This document shows, piece after piece, positions 53,139 to 61,370 of a DNA stretch of 64,000 bases (its first letter is position 1; the number at the start of each line of letters is the position of its first letter). The notes below the pieces were generated by a model, which was given only the letters and a program-made list of their open reading frames with translations, was not told where the DNA came from and searched no databases. The stretch spans positions 558,001 to 622,000 of the forward strand of contig NZ_CP049916.1 of NCBI RefSeq assembly GCF_011578285.1, given 5' to 3'. The position numbers and the translations under genes are program-made. The stretch is from Acinetobacter lanii. GTDB taxonomy: Bacteria; Pseudomonadota; Gammaproteobacteria; Pseudomonadales; Moraxellaceae.

Positions 53139-55295
53139 ATGCAAAAAAAAATATCCACTCAAACATTAAATTTCAGCTTGCTATGTCTTAGTGCGTGTAT
53201 TTGCCAAAGTTTATATGCAGAAACAGAAACCTCATCGAATGTGGTATTACCGACTTTAAAAATTGAAGCGACTCGTACAGACACCAGTTGGTTAAATACT
53301 CCTGCTTCGGTTTATCGTGTTGAACAAAATAAGAATCAAAATAATTTAGGGGTGAATCTGACCGAAACCTTAAAAGGGGTGCCGGGTTTACAGCTCAATA
53401 ACCGTGAAAACTATGCGCAAGATTTGCAAATTTCGATGCGGGGCTTTGGTGCACGTTCAACCTTTGGTGTACGTGGTATTCGTTTATATGTTGATGGTAT
53501 TCCTGCGACCATGCCCGATGGACAAGGTCAAACCTCCAATATTGATTTGAGCAGTTTGGACCATATTGAAGTGTTGGGCGGACCTTTTTCATCGCTCTAT
53601 GGTAACTCTTCAGGTGGTACGGTGTTGACCACCACCAAACAGGGTGAAGGACGTGACTCGATTGAATTGGGCTATAGCACAGGGTCGCACAATAAAAATC
53701 GTGGTGACATTATTTTACAGGGCGGTTCAGACAAAGCAGGTGAACCAAGCTATGTCGTAAGTACCTCTTATTTTGATACCGATGGCTACCGTGACCACAG
53801 TGAAGCCAATAAGACTTTAAGTAATGCCAAGCTGACTTGGGACTTAAATGATGGCTCTAAAATCAACTGGATGATTAACCATGTTGATATTACGGCGAAT
53901 GATCCGGGTGGTTTAAACTATTCTGATTGGAAGAAAGATCCCAAACAAGTTGTTGCAAATGTTACTAAGTACAATGCTAGGAAAGATATTAAACAAACCC
54001 AGACTGGTGTGAACTGGACTAAACCACTCAATGAAAAAAATGAAATCTATGTAATGGGTTATGCTGGACAACGTGAAGTAACTCAATTTCAATCCACTCC
54101 AGAAATGTCGCAAATTAAAGATCCAATAAATGAGCAAAAAAAACCATATCAAGCTGGAGGCGTCATTGATTTTGATCGATCATACTACGGATTAGATTTA
54201 CGTTGGACTGGTAAAGATTTATTACCTAATACAAGATTCTCAGCAGGTTTAGCTTTTGATTATATGGATGAAGATCGTCAGGGCTATAACAACTTCACAG
54301 CCACTGAAAATGGCGTGAAAGGTGAGTTACGTAGAAATGAACGAAATACGCTATGGGATTTAGATCCTTATTTACAGGCATCTTGGAATTTTTTACCAAG
54401 TTGGACATTAGATGCAGGACTTCGTTATAGCAACGTACATTATAAAACCAAAGATTTTTACGTAGTGGGTAAAAATTTAGACAATAGCGGCAAAACAGAT
54501 TACGACAAGTTTTTACCTTCAGCAGCACTATCTTGGAAAATTACGGATTCTTTATCTGCTTATGCGAGTTATGCCAAAGGATTTGAAACACCAACCTTTA
54601 CCGAAATGGCGTATTCACCTGCAGGCGAATCGCAAGATAACAACTTAGATTTAAACCCATCAGAAAGCGATAATTATGAAATTGGTGTTAAGTCTCAAAA
54701 TGTACTAGGTAATTTCACAGCATCTGCATTTGAATCAAAAACCAAGAATGATATTGTTTCAGCAGGATCAATTGATGGTCGTTCGACATTTAGAAATGCT
54801 GATAAAACCTTAAGACAAGGTTTTGAATTCTCATGGGATAAAAATTTATGGCGAGATTTAACCGCCCAATTAACTTACAGTTTTATTGATGCTACATTCG
54901 ATGCAAATATTCCAGCAGAGAATGGGGTTGATGAAGTAAAAAAAGGAACTTTTATACCTGGTATTGCGAAAAATCAAGCTTACTTTGCATTAGGCTGGTT
55001 ACCTGAAACAGGATTTAACGCCGGTATAGATATGCGTTATATGGATAAAATCTATGTTAAAGATAATCACAGTACCAATCAAGATATAGCTCCAGACTAT
55101 ATTTTAGTTTCGGCAAACATTGGATATATCTGGAAAAATGATGATTGGAAAGTACGTACCTACGCTCGTGTCGACAACTTATTTGATGAAAATTATGTCG
55201 GTTCAGTGATTGTTAATGAAAGTAACAGTCGTTATTTCGAACCTGCCGATGGTATCAATTGGAGTGCAGGTCTTAGCGTGACCAAAGCCTTTTAA
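53139..55295 (+). CDS. pqqU: TonB-dependent receptor resembling PqqU (YncD)
   Basis: A 718-residue outer-membrane receptor. Signal peptide about residues 1-30; TonB box near LPTLKIEATRTD (about 36-47). The plug holds LQISMRGFGARSTFGVRGIR and LYVDGIPATMPDGQGQTSNI (about residues 95-133), and the end holds VDNLFDENYVGSVIVNESNSRYFEP. These and GELRRNERNTLWDLDPYLQ and GFETPTFTEMAYSPAGES agree closely with E. coli YncD, now named PqqU, as I recall it. PqqU imports the cofactor PQQ. The gene follows the fourth oprB and precedes the OYE gene by 21 bases. The barrel part is more AT-rich than the plug. Confidence 0.8.
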   Translation: MQKKISTQTLNFSLLCLSACICQSLYAETETSSNVVLPTLKIEATRTDTSWLNTPASVYRVEQNKNQNNLGVNLTETLKGVPGLQLNNRENYAQDLQISMRGFGARSTFGVRGIRLYVDGIPATMPDGQGQTSNIDLSSLDHIEVLGGPFSSLYGNSSGGTVLTTTKQGEGRDSIELGYSTGSHNKNRGDIILQGGSDKAGEPSYVVSTSYFDTDGYRDHSEANKTLSNAKLTWDLNDGSKINWMINHVDITANDPGGLNYSDWKKDPKQVVANVTKYNARKDIKQTQTGVNWTKPLNEKNEIYVMGYAGQREVTQFQSTPEMSQIKDPINEQKKPYQAGGVIDFDRSYYGLDLRWTGKDLLPNTRFSAGLAFDYMDEDRQGYNNFTATENGVKGELRRNERNTLWDLDPYLQASWNFLPSWTLDAGLRYSNVHYKTKDFYVVGKNLDNSGKTDYDKFLPSAALSWKITDSLSAYASYAKGFETPTFTEMAYSPAGESQDNNLDLNPSESDNYEIGVKSQNVLGNFTASAFESKTKNDIVSAGSIDGRSTFRNADKTLRQGFEFSWDKNLWRDLTAQLTYSFIDATFDANIPAENGVDEVKKGTFIPGIAKNQAYFALGWLPETGFNAGIDMRYMDKIYVKDNHSTNQDIAPDYILVSANIGYIWKNDDWKVRTYARVDNLFDENYVGSVIVNESNSRYFEPADGINWSAGLSVTKAF

Positions 55296-55316
55296 TCAAG
55301 CAACAAGGAGTGCGGT

Positions 55317-56432
55317 GTGTCTTTATTATTTGAATCCATACAGTTTGGACAGTTAAGTCTTCAAAATAAAATTGTGATTGCACCCATGTGCCAATACTCG
55401 GCTACCGATAATGGTGAAGTGACTTATTGGCATGAACAGCAATGGGCACATTATGCTTTGTCAGGTGCAGGGCTATGCATCATTGAAGCCACCGCCGTAC
55501 AACCTGAAGGGCGTATCAGCTATGCTGATTTAGGTCTTTGGAATGACCTGCAACGTGCTCAAATGAAAGCCTTGTTAGAGAAAGTGAAATCACTGTCTCC
55601 GATGCCAATGGCGATTCAGTTGGCACACGCTGGTCGTAAAGCATCTACTGATAAGCCTTGGAGTGGAAAGGGACAAATAGCCCCTGACCATACACAGGGT
55701 TGGCAAACGGTTTCGGCAAGTGATCTGCCATTTAATGACACCGATGCTGCACCGCATGCTTTAACGATTGAAGAGATTCAAAAAGTGATTGCGGACTTTG
55801 CTGAATCGGCAAAACGTGCAGTGGATGCTGGCTTTGATTTGATCGAAGTGCATGCGGCACACGGTTACTTGTTGCATCAGTTTATGTCACCACTTTCTAA
55901 TGTTCGTACAGACGAATACGGTGGCAGTTTTGAACATCGGATTCGCTTGACTCTAGAAGTTTTTCAAGCGATTCAAAATGTGGTACCCAAAGGCTATCCG
56001 GTTGGCATTCGGATCTCTGCCACAGATTGGATGGACGGTGTGGAAAGTTGGGATGTTGAGTCTAGCATTGGTTTAGCCAAAGCCTTAGAGCAGTTAGGTG
56101 CAGTCTATATTCATGTGTCTTCAGGCGGATTACATGCCAAACAAGACATTAAAATTGGTGCCAATTACCAAGTGCCTTTTGCTGAAGCGATTAAACAAAA
56201 TGTCTCGATTCCCGTGATTGCGGTCGGTTTGATTACTGAAGCCCAGCAAGCAGAAGATATTTTGCAAAATGCACAAGCCGATGCGATTGGTTTGGCACGT
56301 GCGATTCAATATGATCCACGTTGGCCATGGCATGCAGCGGCAGCACTGGGTGCTGAAATTGAGATCAGTCCGCAATATTTGCGTTGCCAACCGCATGGTC
56401 TTAAGCAACTATTTAAAAAGTTTTCAGATTAA
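55317..56432 (+). CDS. Old yellow enzyme family NADH:flavin oxidoreductase, YqjM/XenA-like
   Basis: A 371-residue FMN TIM-barrel enzyme that reduces activated C=C bonds (and often nitro or quinone compounds) with NAD(P)H. Class II features are visible: KIVIAPMCQYSA with the redox-tuning Cys (about residue 25), IQLAHAGRKAS (about 100-110), EVHAAHGYLLHQFMSP with the paired His (about 180-195) and RTDEYGGSFEHR. The GTG start at 55317 has AAGGAG upstream and lies 21 bases after the receptor gene, so they form one operon with the fourth oprB. The substrate is unknown. Confidence 0.9.
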   Translation: MSLLFESIQFGQLSLQNKIVIAPMCQYSATDNGEVTYWHEQQWAHYALSGAGLCIIEATAVQPEGRISYADLGLWNDLQRAQMKALLEKVKSLSPMPMAIQLAHAGRKASTDKPWSGKGQIAPDHTQGWQTVSASDLPFNDTDAAPHALTIEEIQKVIADFAESAKRAVDAGFDLIEVHAAHGYLLHQFMSPLSNVRTDEYGGSFEHRIRLTLEVFQAIQNVVPKGYPVGIRISATDWMDGVESWDVESSIGLAKALEQLGAVYIHVSSGGLHAKQDIKIGANYQVPFAEAIKQNVSIPVIAVGLITEAQQAEDILQNAQADAIGLARAIQYDPRWPWHAAAALGAEIEISPQYLRCQPHGLKQLFKKFSD

Positions 56433-56562
56433 AATGGTTTAAGGATTAATTTTTGCTTTAAAATTAAGCATTCTTTATTGGTTTATATAGCGATGTGGCT
56501 TTGCATCACGCATGTGAAGGCGCATCCTATAGACTATCCTTTTACGTTTTAAGGTTTTGATT

Positions 56563-57489
56563 ATGGTCTTTACGGTCATTGTTCCTATTTTTCTGTTGTT
56601 ATTTTTAGGATATTTGTCCGTAAAACTGAAAATCTTAGTGAAAGACCAGACCAATGCAGTGGGTACATTTGTCATTCGGATCGCTTTACCTGCATTGTTG
56701 CTGCATTCTTTAGCAGAAAAAAATCTGCATGAAATTTGGATTCCTTCCTTCTTTTGGGTCTATACAGCGGTTACGTTTTTATTGTATTGCCTAGCCCTGT
56801 ATCTATCACGTCAATATTTTCGCAATTCATTGTCTGGCTCAGCTGTGCTGGCGTTGGGCGCTGCAATGTCAAATACAGGGTTGATTGGCACAGCCGTGTT
56901 AACCATGTTAATGGGGCATGCCGCCATGACCCCCATCAGTCTGGTGGTGATTATTGAAAGTGTACTCTTGGTTCCCACTGTAATGGTGTTGGCGCAATTG
57001 GGTCGACAAAGTGACCTTAAAGTTTCAGCGATTGCGATTCGAACAGTTCAAACCTTAATTAAAAATCCGCTATTTATGAGTGTGGTAATAGGGATCAGTT
57101 TAGCGGCATTAGAGCTTAAGATTCCACATCAGATCGATGAGGTATTGACGCTGTTGGGCCATACCGCTTCACCCTTAGCATTATTCTCAATTGGTGGGGG
57201 CATAGTGGGGCTGAGCTTAAGATATGTAAACTTGCAAAGTTTTTATCTGGTGGCTTCTAGTAATATTTTGATGCCTTTATTGATGTTTTTAGGTTTGAGC
57301 TATTTGACAGAATTGGATCAAGACATGGTCTATGCCGGCACTTTAATCGCAGCGTTACCGATGCCAACGATTTTTGGCATGTTGGGGCAAGCCTATGGTA
57401 TTAGTGAAAAGACCCTAACCCCATTATTGATGAGCACAATATTTGGTTTTATGGTGACGATTGGATTGATCACCGTATGGTGGTCTTAA
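56563..57489 (+). CDS. AEC (auxin efflux carrier) family transporter
   Basis: A 308-residue inner-membrane carrier with about 10 helices in two halves. N-terminal MVFTVIVPIFLLLFLGYLSVKLKIL and ALPALLLHSLAEKN, and the central GAAMSNTGLIGTAVLTMLMG motif with N/G-rich break, fit the family. The C-terminal half repeats the pattern with LPMPTIFGMLGQAYG. Family members move malonate, malate and similar acids; the substrate here is not clear. The ATG at 56563 has AAGG at eight bases. It follows the OYE gene by 130 bases on the same strand. Confidence 0.88.
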   Translation: MVFTVIVPIFLLLFLGYLSVKLKILVKDQTNAVGTFVIRIALPALLLHSLAEKNLHEIWIPSFFWVYTAVTFLLYCLALYLSRQYFRNSLSGSAVLALGAAMSNTGLIGTAVLTMLMGHAAMTPISLVVIIESVLLVPTVMVLAQLGRQSDLKVSAIAIRTVQTLIKNPLFMSVVIGISLAALELKIPHQIDEVLTLLGHTASPLALFSIGGGIVGLSLRYVNLQSFYLVASSNILMPLLMFLGLSYLTELDQDMVYAGTLIAALPMPTIFGMLGQAYGISEKTLTPLLMSTIFGFMVTIGLITVWWS

Positions 57490-57597
57490 CCGAAAAACCT
57501 TTTGCGCTGTCATAAGCGGAAAAGCTTATAGGTTTGATAAAATCAAGGGGAGTTCAGGGGATATCTAATCGAATCAGATCACATCCCCCTAAAGCGA

Positions 57598-58407
57598 TTA
57601 TGATTTGGCTTTTGTGGTCGCTGCTTTGGCTGGCGCTTTGCCTTTTTCAGCGATGAGTTTATTCACTACGTCTAAGCTTTGTTTAGCTTGAGGAATGTTT
57701 TGTTGCGCGAGTGCACTAAAAATTTTCTGCGCTTCAGGCAAGTTTTGAGGCACGATGTTGCCATTCACAAACATATTGCCAATCGCCATCAGGGCAGGGA
57801 TATAACCTTTCTTGCCTAAGTCCTGAATACTGGCTAAACCTTGCTTGATGGGTGCTTCTTTTTTGGTTTTAAAACCTGTAGAAATGTCATACAGCGCTTT
57901 GGCATGAATCGCAGGATAACTGCCTTTTTTGATCAGCGGATCCAATTTTTGCAGCGCTTGCTTGTCAGATGCATCTTTACCTTCAGCAAACAGCACCACT
58001 GCCAATTCAACAATCGCATCATCAAAACCTTGAGATGCCGATTTCTCTAGATATTGACGCGATTTTTTTTCATTTTTGGTCAGTCCTAAACCGCCTGTGG
58101 CATAGTTTTGTGCAAGTACGTAGTTCGCCAGTGCATAACCTTTATTACCGGCTTGTTCATACAATTGAACCGCTTTGGCATTGTCTTGTTTGGTGCCTTG
58201 ACCGGCTTGGGTCAGGTAAGCCAAATTATAAGTGGCTTGCGCACTACCTGCTTTGGATAAGCGTTCAAGCTCTTGGTAAGCCGCTGTGAAATTCTTTGCT
58301 GCGACCAGTTGTTGGACTTTTTCAAATTGTGGATCGACATTGGGCGTTGCAGCAAAAGTGAAGCTTGAGGCTACTGTGAGTAAGGCACCGCATAATAATT
58401 TTTTCAT
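57598..58407 (-). CDS. Sel1-like repeat protein, periplasmic
   Basis: A 269-residue protein with a signal peptide (about 1-19, SSFTFAA) and several Sel1/TPR-type helical repeats: AQATYNLAYLTQAGQGTKQDNAKAVQLYEQAG (about 54-85), KGYALANYVLAQNYATGGLGLTKNEKKSRQYLEKSA (about 86-121) and YIPALMAIGNMFVNGNIVPQNLPEAQKIF (about 199-227). These repeats mediate protein contacts. The C-terminus is Ala/Lys-rich (KGKAPAKAATTKAKS). The partner is unknown. It converges on the AEC gene. Confidence 0.86.
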   Translation of the reverse strand: MKKLLCGALLTVASSFTFAATPNVDPQFEKVQQLVAAKNFTAAYQELERLSKAGSAQATYNLAYLTQAGQGTKQDNAKAVQLYEQAGNKGYALANYVLAQNYATGGLGLTKNEKKSRQYLEKSASQGFDDAIVELAVVLFAEGKDASDKQALQKLDPLIKKGSYPAIHAKALYDISTGFKTKKEAPIKQGLASIQDLGKKGYIPALMAIGNMFVNGNIVPQNLPEAQKIFSALAQQNIPQAKQSLDVVNKLIAEKGKAPAKAATTKAKS

Positions 58408-58628
58408 GATTTTTATATAACCTATAAACGATTTCTAAATCCATTTATCTAATGAAAATAGGGTTTTAATATTCATTTTCATCATAGTAACTATTGTGTG
58501 AATGTAAATATAGGAAATGTACTTAATCTGATTTATTTATTCACAATCGCTTTATACGGTTGTTTTTCAACTTGGTTTAAACATGCGACTCTGCTTAAAT
58601 GATCGCATTGAAAATAGGTAGTGAAAAC

Positions 58629-58883
58629 ATGTTTATTAAAGGCATTAAGCGCAATTATTTAAGAGTGCTTGAAGATGAAAGTATTCCAGATCATGAAAAA
58701 ATTGATGCACTGTTGATGAAGCTCGGTGGTCAATTTTTAGTGAGTAAGGATGATCGCGTTTATATCTTTAAAGATGGTGATGCTGAAGCAAAATTTGATG
58801 CTAAACATGCTCGTGCTTATCACTTCAAAGACTATGTGATTAAAGACATGAATAAGTTATTTCATGATTTTAATGCCGACTAA
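58629..58883 (+). CDS. Hypothetical protein, 84 residues
   Basis: I do not recognise a family. The small, charged, soluble product has two helices and a beta segment (KLGGQFLVSKDDRVYIFKDGDAEAKF). The ATG at 58629 has AGG about ten bases upstream; a longer frame from 58599 adds ten residues without a ribosome site. A strong terminator follows, which supports expression. Confidence 0.65.
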   Translation: MFIKGIKRNYLRVLEDESIPDHEKIDALLMKLGGQFLVSKDDRVYIFKDGDAEAKFDAKHARAYHFKDYVIKDMNKLFHDFNAD

Positions 58884-58899
58884 ATTAAGCATAAGCAAA

Positions 58900-58931
58900 T
58901 AAAAAGCCTCTGAATTATAGAGGCTTTTTAT
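58900..58931. terminator. Bidirectional Rho-independent terminator
   Basis: AAAAAGCCTCT and AGAGGCTTTTT between the 84-residue protein gene and the convergent NCS1 permease gene. Confidence 0.92.
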
Positions 58932-58952
58932 ATGATTTAAAATCGATCATTT

Positions 58953-60389
58953 TTATTTAACTATAGCTTTATTTAAGACGGTTTTTACCACAGCTTTAGG
59001 GGCTAAGACGTAGTAAAAAGTTGCACCTAGAAATGCACCAATAAACCAGTTAAAAGGCGCTAAATGTTGTAAGGCTGGCACAAGGGTAAATACCAAACCA
59101 ATCACGACGGCAGGGACTAAAGCTGCTATAGCTTTAGGATTAACTCCATTGCGGTACCAATACGCACCATTGGGTTGATCATTAAATAATTCATCCACTT
59201 GTACAGTTTGTTTCTTTATAAAATAAAAATCAGCGATCAAGATTCCAAACAGTGGTCCAATAAAGGCTGCAAGTACATCCAAGGTGTAATGAATCAGTTG
59301 TGGTGAATTGAACAAATTCCATGGTGTGATCAGTACTGAACCGAGTGCAGCAATCATACCGGCACTACGGAAGCTGAGTTTTTGAGGCATAAGATTGGAA
59401 AAATCGAAGCCAGCGGAAACGAAGTTAGCCACGATGTTAATGCCGATGGTTGCGGTGAGTACGGTTAATAAACCTAAAACCACCACAAAAGTGTTATCAA
59501 TCATCGCCACTGTTTCTAAAGGATCCGTGACCATTTTGCCAAATAAACTATACGTGCCTGACACTGTAAGTACAGTAATGATCGAGAAGAATAGGAAATT
59601 GAATGGTAAACCCCAAAAATTTCCTTTTTTTACTTGTTGCATAGATTTGCCGTAGCGTGAAAAATCACCAAAATTAAGCAGAGGACCTGAGAAGTAAGAC
59701 ACCACTAAAGCGATTGCGACAAACAATTGTGCCCACTGTTCAGATGCGGTGAGTTGTTTAGAGCCTAAATTAAACGAGATATTTGACCAACCAACCTGCG
59801 AAATAAGCCATGCCGCTAAAGCAAACATCACCACATAAACCAATGGTCCTGCCCAGTCAATAAAGACTTTGATGGTGTTCATGCCTTTCCAAAACACCAA
59901 TGCTTGTAGAATCCACATGGTGCCAAAACACAGCCATCCAATAGCAGATAAACCCACAAAAGAACTCTCAGTGAAATAGCTGAGTTGTGGGAAAAACTTC
60001 AGTACAATCAGCATGAGTGCATTGGATGCTAACCATGTTTGAATACCGTACCAAGACACAGCAATTAAGCCACGAATAATTGAAGGGATATAAGCGCCAT
60101 AAACACCAAAAGCTTGTCGAGCGATGACGGCATAGGGAACACCACTTAACTGACTCGGCTTTGCCACTAAATTTGCCGCTAACTGAACAATCACGATGCC
60201 AATGATTAAAGCTAGGAAAACTTGCCAACTGGCTAAACCGAGTGCAAATAGACTGGCTGCGACCATATAGCCGCCTATGCTATGCACATCAGACATCCAA
60301 AAGGAGAAGATGTTGTACCAACCCCAATTTTGTTTTGCAGGGACTAGATCTTCATTGCTGAGTCTTGGACTATAATTTTTATCATTCAT
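58953..60389 (-). CDS. NCS1 family nucleobase/hydantoin-type symporter
   Basis: A 478-residue inner-membrane cation symporter with 12 helices. N-terminal LSNEDLVPAKQNWGWYNIFSFWMSDVHSIGGY (about 10-41) and the glycine-containing GVPYAVIARQAFGVYGAYIPSIIRGL (about 84-109) are typical of the PucI/Mhp1 group, as is YWYRNGVNPKAIAAL near the C-terminus. Substrates in the family are allantoin, hydantoins, uracil, thiamine and purines. The neighbouring divergent racemase gene points to hydantoin- or allantoin-type compounds; this is an inference. Confidence 0.88.
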   Translation of the reverse strand: MNDKNYSPRLSNEDLVPAKQNWGWYNIFSFWMSDVHSIGGYMVAASLFALGLASWQVFLALIIGIVIVQLAANLVAKPSQLSGVPYAVIARQAFGVYGAYIPSIIRGLIAVSWYGIQTWLASNALMLIVLKFFPQLSYFTESSFVGLSAIGWLCFGTMWILQALVFWKGMNTIKVFIDWAGPLVYVVMFALAAWLISQVGWSNISFNLGSKQLTASEQWAQLFVAIALVVSYFSGPLLNFGDFSRYGKSMQQVKKGNFWGLPFNFLFFSIITVLTVSGTYSLFGKMVTDPLETVAMIDNTFVVVLGLLTVLTATIGINIVANFVSAGFDFSNLMPQKLSFRSAGMIAALGSVLITPWNLFNSPQLIHYTLDVLAAFIGPLFGILIADFYFIKKQTVQVDELFNDQPNGAYWYRNGVNPKAIAALVPAVVIGLVFTLVPALQHLAPFNWFIGAFLGATFYYVLAPKAVVKTVLNKAIVK

Positions 60390-60592
60390 CTGTGGACACT
60401 CTCATTCTACTTAAAATATATAGAGCAGAAAATGTGCCAACAGCTTTAAAAACCACCAGAACTTGGCTTAATTCGATAAGATAATAATCACAAGTGGTTC
60501 AAAAATTGCTTATCAATTAGGCGTTATAAGGGCATTCTTTATACGTTCTTTTTTCTATTTAAATCTAGCCTACTTGAGCTGACTCATTTGAA

Positions 60593-61297
60593 ATGACTAT
60601 GAAAATTCAAATAATTAATCCTAATACTTGTTTAGAAATGACCCATAGCATGGGTCAAATGGCTCAAAAAGTGGCATTACCCACGACTCAAATTGAATCT
60701 GTATCGCCAAGTGAGGGTGTTGCTTCAATTGAAGGGCACTATGATGAAGCAATTTCAGCTGTAGGTGTACTTCAGTTGATTCAACAAGGCAAATTACAAC
60801 ATGTGGATGGACATGTGATTGCATGTTTTGGTGATCCAGCTTTAGATGCAGCAAGAGAAGTAGCCGATGCCCCAGTGATTGGAATTGCTGAAGCAGCATT
60901 TCATATGGCAAGTTTGGTTGCGACAAAGTTTTCGATTGTAACCACTTTAGCGAGAACCAAAATCATTGCAGAACATTTATTATACCGTTATGGTTTTGAG
61001 CGCCGATGTGCCCAAATTCGATGCATAGATTTGCCAGTCCTCAGTTTAGAACAAGATCGTGACAACGCATATCAAGCCTTATTGGTTGAATGTGAATTGG
61101 CAAAGCGACAGGATGGCATTGGTGCAATTGTGCTTGGTTGTGGTGGAATGTCTGATATGGTGCAAGATATTAGCCAACAGTTGAATATACCGATTATCGA
61201 TGGCGTAAGTGCTGCAGTTAAACTACTTGAGGGTTTGCATGGAATGGGCATAACAACCAGTAAGTGGGGTGATTATGCTTACCCGAATCTAAAATAA
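60593..61297 (+). CDS. Aspartate/glutamate/hydantoin racemase family protein
   Basis: A 234-residue cofactor-independent racemase. The two catalytic cysteines are visible in HVIACFGDPALDAAREV (about residue 83) and IVLGCGGMSDM (about residue 183). N-terminal IQIINPNTCLEMTHSM matches hydantoin/allantoin racemases rather than MurI. It should interconvert enantiomers of a 5-substituted hydantoin, allantoin or a related compound. The gene is divergent from the NCS1 permease across a 203-base region; no hydantoinase is nearby. The ATG at 60593 or 60599 may be the start. Confidence 0.86.
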   Translation: MTMKIQIINPNTCLEMTHSMGQMAQKVALPTTQIESVSPSEGVASIEGHYDEAISAVGVLQLIQQGKLQHVDGHVIACFGDPALDAAREVADAPVIGIAEAAFHMASLVATKFSIVTTLARTKIIAEHLLYRYGFERRCAQIRCIDLPVLSLEQDRDNAYQALLVECELAKRQDGIGAIVLGCGGMSDMVQDISQQLNIPIIDGVSAAVKLLEGLHGMGITTSKWGDYAYPNLK

Positions 61298-61321
61298 ATG
61301 TTATCAATTTAAATGCAGTCA

Positions 61322-61353
61322 TAAAAAGCCTCCAAATTGGGAGGCTTTTTTTA
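61322..61353. terminator. Bidirectional Rho-independent terminator
   Basis: AAAAAGCCTCC and GGAGGCTTTTT with a six-base loop between the racemase and convergent porin genes. Confidence 0.93.
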
Positions 61354-61370
61354 TCAAGCAAATTGTTTGG

